A stretch of 64,000 bases of DNA from CAWAVN01 sp963844315 (GTDB lineage: Bacteria > Planctomycetota > Planctomycetia > Planctomycetales > Planctomycetaceae). Positions 61,346-64,000 of the stretch are shown here, piece by piece (within the stretch, counting starts at the first letter, position 1; each line of letters opens with the position of its first letter). The stretch is from positions 1 to 64,000 of the forward strand of contig CAWJOC010000039.1 of the NCBI GenBank assembly GCA_963844315.1, in the 5' to 3' direction. Below the pieces are notes generated by a model. The model searched no databases. It had not been told where the DNA came from and was given only the letters and a program-made list of their open reading frames with translations. The translations under genes were made by a program, and so were the position numbers.

Positions 61346-62533
61346 TCAGGGCACGCTATACCGGGGCCATTCCAAGAGCAGCTTCGTGTGTTGGCTTCCA
61401 CAATGCGGGCAGCAGGGGAGATCGGCACTGGGAGATGGTGTTGCATCCTCGGCGACGTTTTCCTCCGGCTCCGCAAAACGGCTCATGGCCTCCAGAAGTT
61501 CGGCGAGTTTCATCGGCTTCCCCTCAAAGGGAGACTGTTCCAGCAGCAACAAGCAGCCACACGCTCTGGGCCAACTTCCGCCGGGAAGGATGCCACAAGC
61601 CGTAATAGCGCACCTTGTGAAATCCCCGCGGCAAGACGTGCAGCAGAAACCGCCTGAGAAACTCGACGCCGGGCAATCGCAGAATCTGCCATGCCCCCGT
61701 CTTTCGGTTCTTGAAGCGGAACCGCACATGGGTCTCGTCCATGCCGAGAATCCGGGCGTTGGACAACGCCGTGCGAAACACATAGCGCGAGAGGTACTTC
61801 AGCACCGCATCGTTGCCTTGGCCGTAAGGCTTCGAGAACGACACCCATTCCTGCCGCCAGACCCGAGCGGGCACCTGGGCGAACAGGTCCGGATGCTTGT
61901 CTTGAAGGGCATCGCGAAACAGCGCGGCGATCTTTCGCGAGAGGGCTTTCACGGGCACGAGGAAGGAATTCCGCGTCCGCTCAAAGTGTTCCCCATCGTC
62001 CGTGACTCCGCCGCCGGTGATCAGCATGTGCACATGCGGATGAAACTTCAGTTGGCCATTCCACGTGTGCAGCACCGACAGAATCCCCGGCAGCGCGCCA
62101 GGTGCCGTTTCTGGGCGCACAGCTCTTTCACCGCTTGGGCGGAGATCTTCATCAGCAGTCCATACAGGATCTTCTGATGACGCAGAAACAGCGGATGCAA
62201 CTCTCGGGGCACGGTGGCCACCACGTGAAAATACTCGCAGGGCAAAAGCTCCGCCTCGCGCTGCTCTAACCACTGGGCCGTTCGCGTCCCTTGGCATTTG
62301 GGACACGAGCGGTTGCGGCAACAGTGGAACCGCCAGAAGGTCTGGGTGCAGCCTTCGCATCGGTAAAGGCGGCCGCCCAATTCCCGCGTGCAGCACGCCG
62401 TGATATCGGCGATCGCCCGCCGTTGGGAGGGCATCACCGGACCAAACTGCGAGAGATACTCCGGTGCGAATCGACGGACCACATCCGCCAATTCAATTTC
62501 CGTTTTTTCCGAATCAGAGCTTGGGTTAAACAT
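61346..62533 (-). CDS. IS91-family HUH transposase (frameshifted)
   Basis: ATG 62533: MFNPSSDSEKTEIELADVVR, zinc-finger N-terminus (CCTRELGGRLYRCEGC, FHCCRNRSCPKCQG). A switch near 62090 leads to LHTWNGQLKFHPHVHMLITG, where HPHVH is the HUH metal motif. A possible Tyr nucleophile segment follows (FSKPYGQGNDAVLKYLSRYV), then HVRFRFKNRKTG. A second switch near 61560 leads to a C-terminal zinc ribbon (CCPHCGSQHTKLL), TGA at 61346. About 396 residues joined, the family's usual size. It catalyses rolling-circle-type transposition. Confidence 0.87.
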
Positions 62534-63397
62534 CTTCGGGCTCCCTTCCGTCGAAGAGGCCCTTCGTGATGTCCCGCAGCAGCTTTCGCAAATCCTCCCG
62601 CAAGGGTTCCGTCAGGTGCGTGTAATGTTCCGTGGACTGGAGACTCGAATGCCCCAGCAGGATTTGAATCAGGCGAATGTCCACGCCCCGCTCCAGCATG
62701 AGCGTGGCGAAACTGTGCCTGAGCGAATGCGGACGAAACCGCTCATCGAAGCCGCAAGCGGCTCGGGCTTTCTTGAAGGCCGTCCGGGCACTGCCTTCGG
62801 GCAGATGGGTGAGGATCCGCCGGCTGGGGAATAGCCAAGTCGGACTCTTGTGCGTCTTCCAGATCTGCCGGAGCATCGCCAGCAGCGTTTCGGTCAAAGG
62901 CAACGCCCGCTCTTTGTTGCCCTTCCCGATGACCCGCAGAACCATCTGTCGGGAATCCACGGCGGTGATGGGGAGCGTAATCGTCTCCGTCATTCGCAAC
63001 CCATAGGCATACATCAACGTGAAGCAACCGCGATAAATCGGCTCGTTGAGGGCAGCGATCAGGCGGCGGCAATCGGCATCGGACCGAACATCCGGCAACC
63101 GCTCGCGATTGGGCTTGCGAATTTTTTTTCGTAAACAGCGGCCAATCGTAGCCCAGCGTGCGGACATAGAAGAACTTGATCGGCGGCCAGCAAGGGCGAG
63201 AACGTGCCTTTCGCGCAACACAACTCATCGCGCACATAAAGCAGGTACTCTTGCACTTGCCGTTCGCTGAGTTGATCAGGAGAGGTCATGTAATAGGCCG
63301 CCAGTTGGCGAACGCCCCAAACGTAGAGACGAATGCTTTGGGGTGCCAAACCGGCCAGTCGTAAATCTTCGATAAAACGGGTTCGTAGCGGAGTCAT
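62526..63397 (-). CDS. Tyrosine recombinase of the IS91-like element (frameshifted N-terminal half)
   Basis: ATG 63397: TPLRTRFIEDLRLAGLAPQS (SAM-like core-binding domain). Frame switches occur between about 63190 and 63120, then a clean catalytic domain. R in YGLRMTE, K in GKGNKERALPL, HSLRHSFATL (HxxR), LLGHSSLQSTEHYTH (H and nucleophilic Y) are all present, so the catalytic set is complete. About 290 residues joined. Its end overlaps the transposase start by 8 bp (translational coupling). A tyrosine recombinase paired with an IS91 transposase is known for one IS91 subgroup. Confidence 0.85.
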
Positions 63398-63563
63398 GAT
63401 CGAGACCTTTCGTGTGAAGAGAGTGAGTCCATCCAGCGCCCATCGCTGGAAACTCAACCCTACGTCACGCCCGATCAAAACCGCGTCCGAAACCTCAAAC
63501 ACCGCACAATCGCAAGAAACGCACCCCAAACGCGGCGTAGCCGCTTCGTCCAACCAGTTTTCT

Positions 63564-63807
63564 CTGAAAACTTTCGCCCCCACTGGTTGACAGCCAAAAA
63601 GAATGGAGAGCGCTTTGCCCTAGATGTGACCAGAGCACAACTTTGTGAAATGGTTATTCCGGTGTCCAGAAAGCATTCCACTTCGATTCCCGAATCGACT
63701 CCAAAAATCGGAAGCAGTGCGGACTCCTGCGGGGTAAAAAAACCTTGTCATCCCTGAAAATACCGCATCTGGCAATGGGCACCATGCGATCCACCCTCGG
63801 AACGCTG
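63564..63807. other. Intergenic, no gene seen
   Basis: 244 bp between the right end of the IS element and the xylanase-like gene. No ORF with protein-like content; A-rich run at about 63736-63742. Confidence 0.45.
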
Positions 63808-64000
63808 TCAGTCCTGGGACGGTTTATTCACAAGAGCGGCATAGGCCAGCTTCGGTTTGTTGTTGGCATCGAGCAGCAAAGGATGTTGGCCCCAACGCCA
63901 CGTGCGGCGGTCGTTCAGGCCCCAGAATGTCACGCGTTCGATGGCATCCTTGTGCTTCTCGAAGATGGCGAACAGCTTGCCGTAGTCTTCCGCTTGGGCC
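63808..64000 (-). CDS. C-terminal end of a glycoside hydrolase family 10 (endo-beta-1,4-xylanase-like) protein, truncated by the window
   Basis: The - strand frame entering at 64000 reads AQAEDYGKLFAIFEKHKDAI, ERVTFWGLNDRRTWRWGQHP, LLLDANNKPKLAYAALV, stop TGA at 63808-63810. ERVTFWGL.D..(S/T)W followed by PLLxDxxxKPKxAY is the hallmark C-terminus of GH10 xylanases (the last two barrel strands). The catalytic glutamates lie outside the window. It fits the glycan-degrading theme of the sulfatase locus, though 45 kb away. Confidence 0.82.
   Translation of the reverse strand, partial: AQAEDYGKLFAIFEKHKDAIERVTFWGLNDRRTWRWGQHPLLLDANNKPKLAYAALVNKPSQD

Larger units (their letters stand above)
61126..63563. 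mobile_element. IS91-like element carrying a tyrosine recombinase, with inverted-repeat ends
   Basis: The left end AGAAAAGCTGGTTGGACGAAG (61126-61146) and the complement of the right end, AGAAAACTGGTTGGACGAAG (63544-63563 on the + strand as its reverse), match except for one extra base. The inverted repeats thus enclose about 2.44 kb. Inside, on the - strand, are a tyrosine recombinase (62526-63397) and an HUH transposase (61346-62533) that overlap by 8 bp. No target-site duplication could be recognised. Classical IS91 elements lack such terminal inverted repeats. Confidence 0.72.

Noticed and set aside
1..64000. CRISPR array
   Set aside because: No regularly spaced identical repeats with unique spacers were seen; the repeats present are isolated palindromes or the short 12-bp iterons.

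Overview
The window looks like a planctomycete chromosome or metagenomic contig, probably Pirellulales/Gemmatales-like. The evidence is family content: two sulfatases, a PVC-type dehydrogenase with a heme-binding C-terminus, a DUF1549/DUF1553 (PSD1-type) cytochrome, giant WD40 proteins, a kinase-WD40-TPR fusion paired with an ECF sigma factor, and short interspersed palindromes of the kind common in these genomes. This assignment rests on gene families, not on a marker gene.

Layout. 1-1.7 kb (+): the end of a membrane protein and a small membrane protein. 1.8-10.2 kb (-): mnmA, a soluble FtsH-like AAA protease, a small acidic protein, a 1185-residue protein of unknown fold and a MoxR-type ATPase. 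Together these resemble the predicted FtsH/MoxR 'ternary' systems, but with no von Willebrand A partner in view. 10.4-19 kb: SDR, two sulfatases, a PVC dehydrogenase/heme protein and a sialidase-like protein, consistent with degradation of sulfated glycans. 19-23.4 kb: helicase Lhr. 23.6-27.4 kb: small membrane proteins, a nitroreductase and a WD40 protein. 27.4-40 kb (-): four adjacent exported proteins (WD40, PSD1 cytochrome, PPC/coiled-coil, cytochrome-WD40-coiled-coil) that look like one secreted redox or surface assembly.

40.3-50.6 kb is an accessory region. It has an ISKra4-like transposase, tRNA-Ser(GCT), iteron-like repeats, a decayed tyrosine recombinase, and two copies (second truncated) of a lysine-rich/winged-helix-like gene bracketing a BNR protein, a MoaD-like protein, an SMI1/KNR4 protein, an alcohol dehydrogenase, an NTF2-like protein and an ECF sigma factor. 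50.3-54.8 kb (-) has a truncated serine hydrolase, two cysteine-rich Stig1-like exported proteins, a membrane-anchored double thioredoxin-fold protein and a secreted protein. 54.9-60.4 kb (-) has the ECF sigma factor and giant Ser/Thr kinase-WD40-TPR gene. 61.1-63.6 kb is an IS91-like element with its own tyrosine recombinase and inverted-repeat ends. The window closes inside a GH10 xylanase-like gene.

A caution applies throughout. From about 10 kb on, and densely from 32 kb, genes are split by single-base frameshifts, with almost no nonsense codons inside domains. This suggests indel errors in the assembly at least as much as true decay. Such genes are given as single features spanning all frames, with the frameshifts noted.
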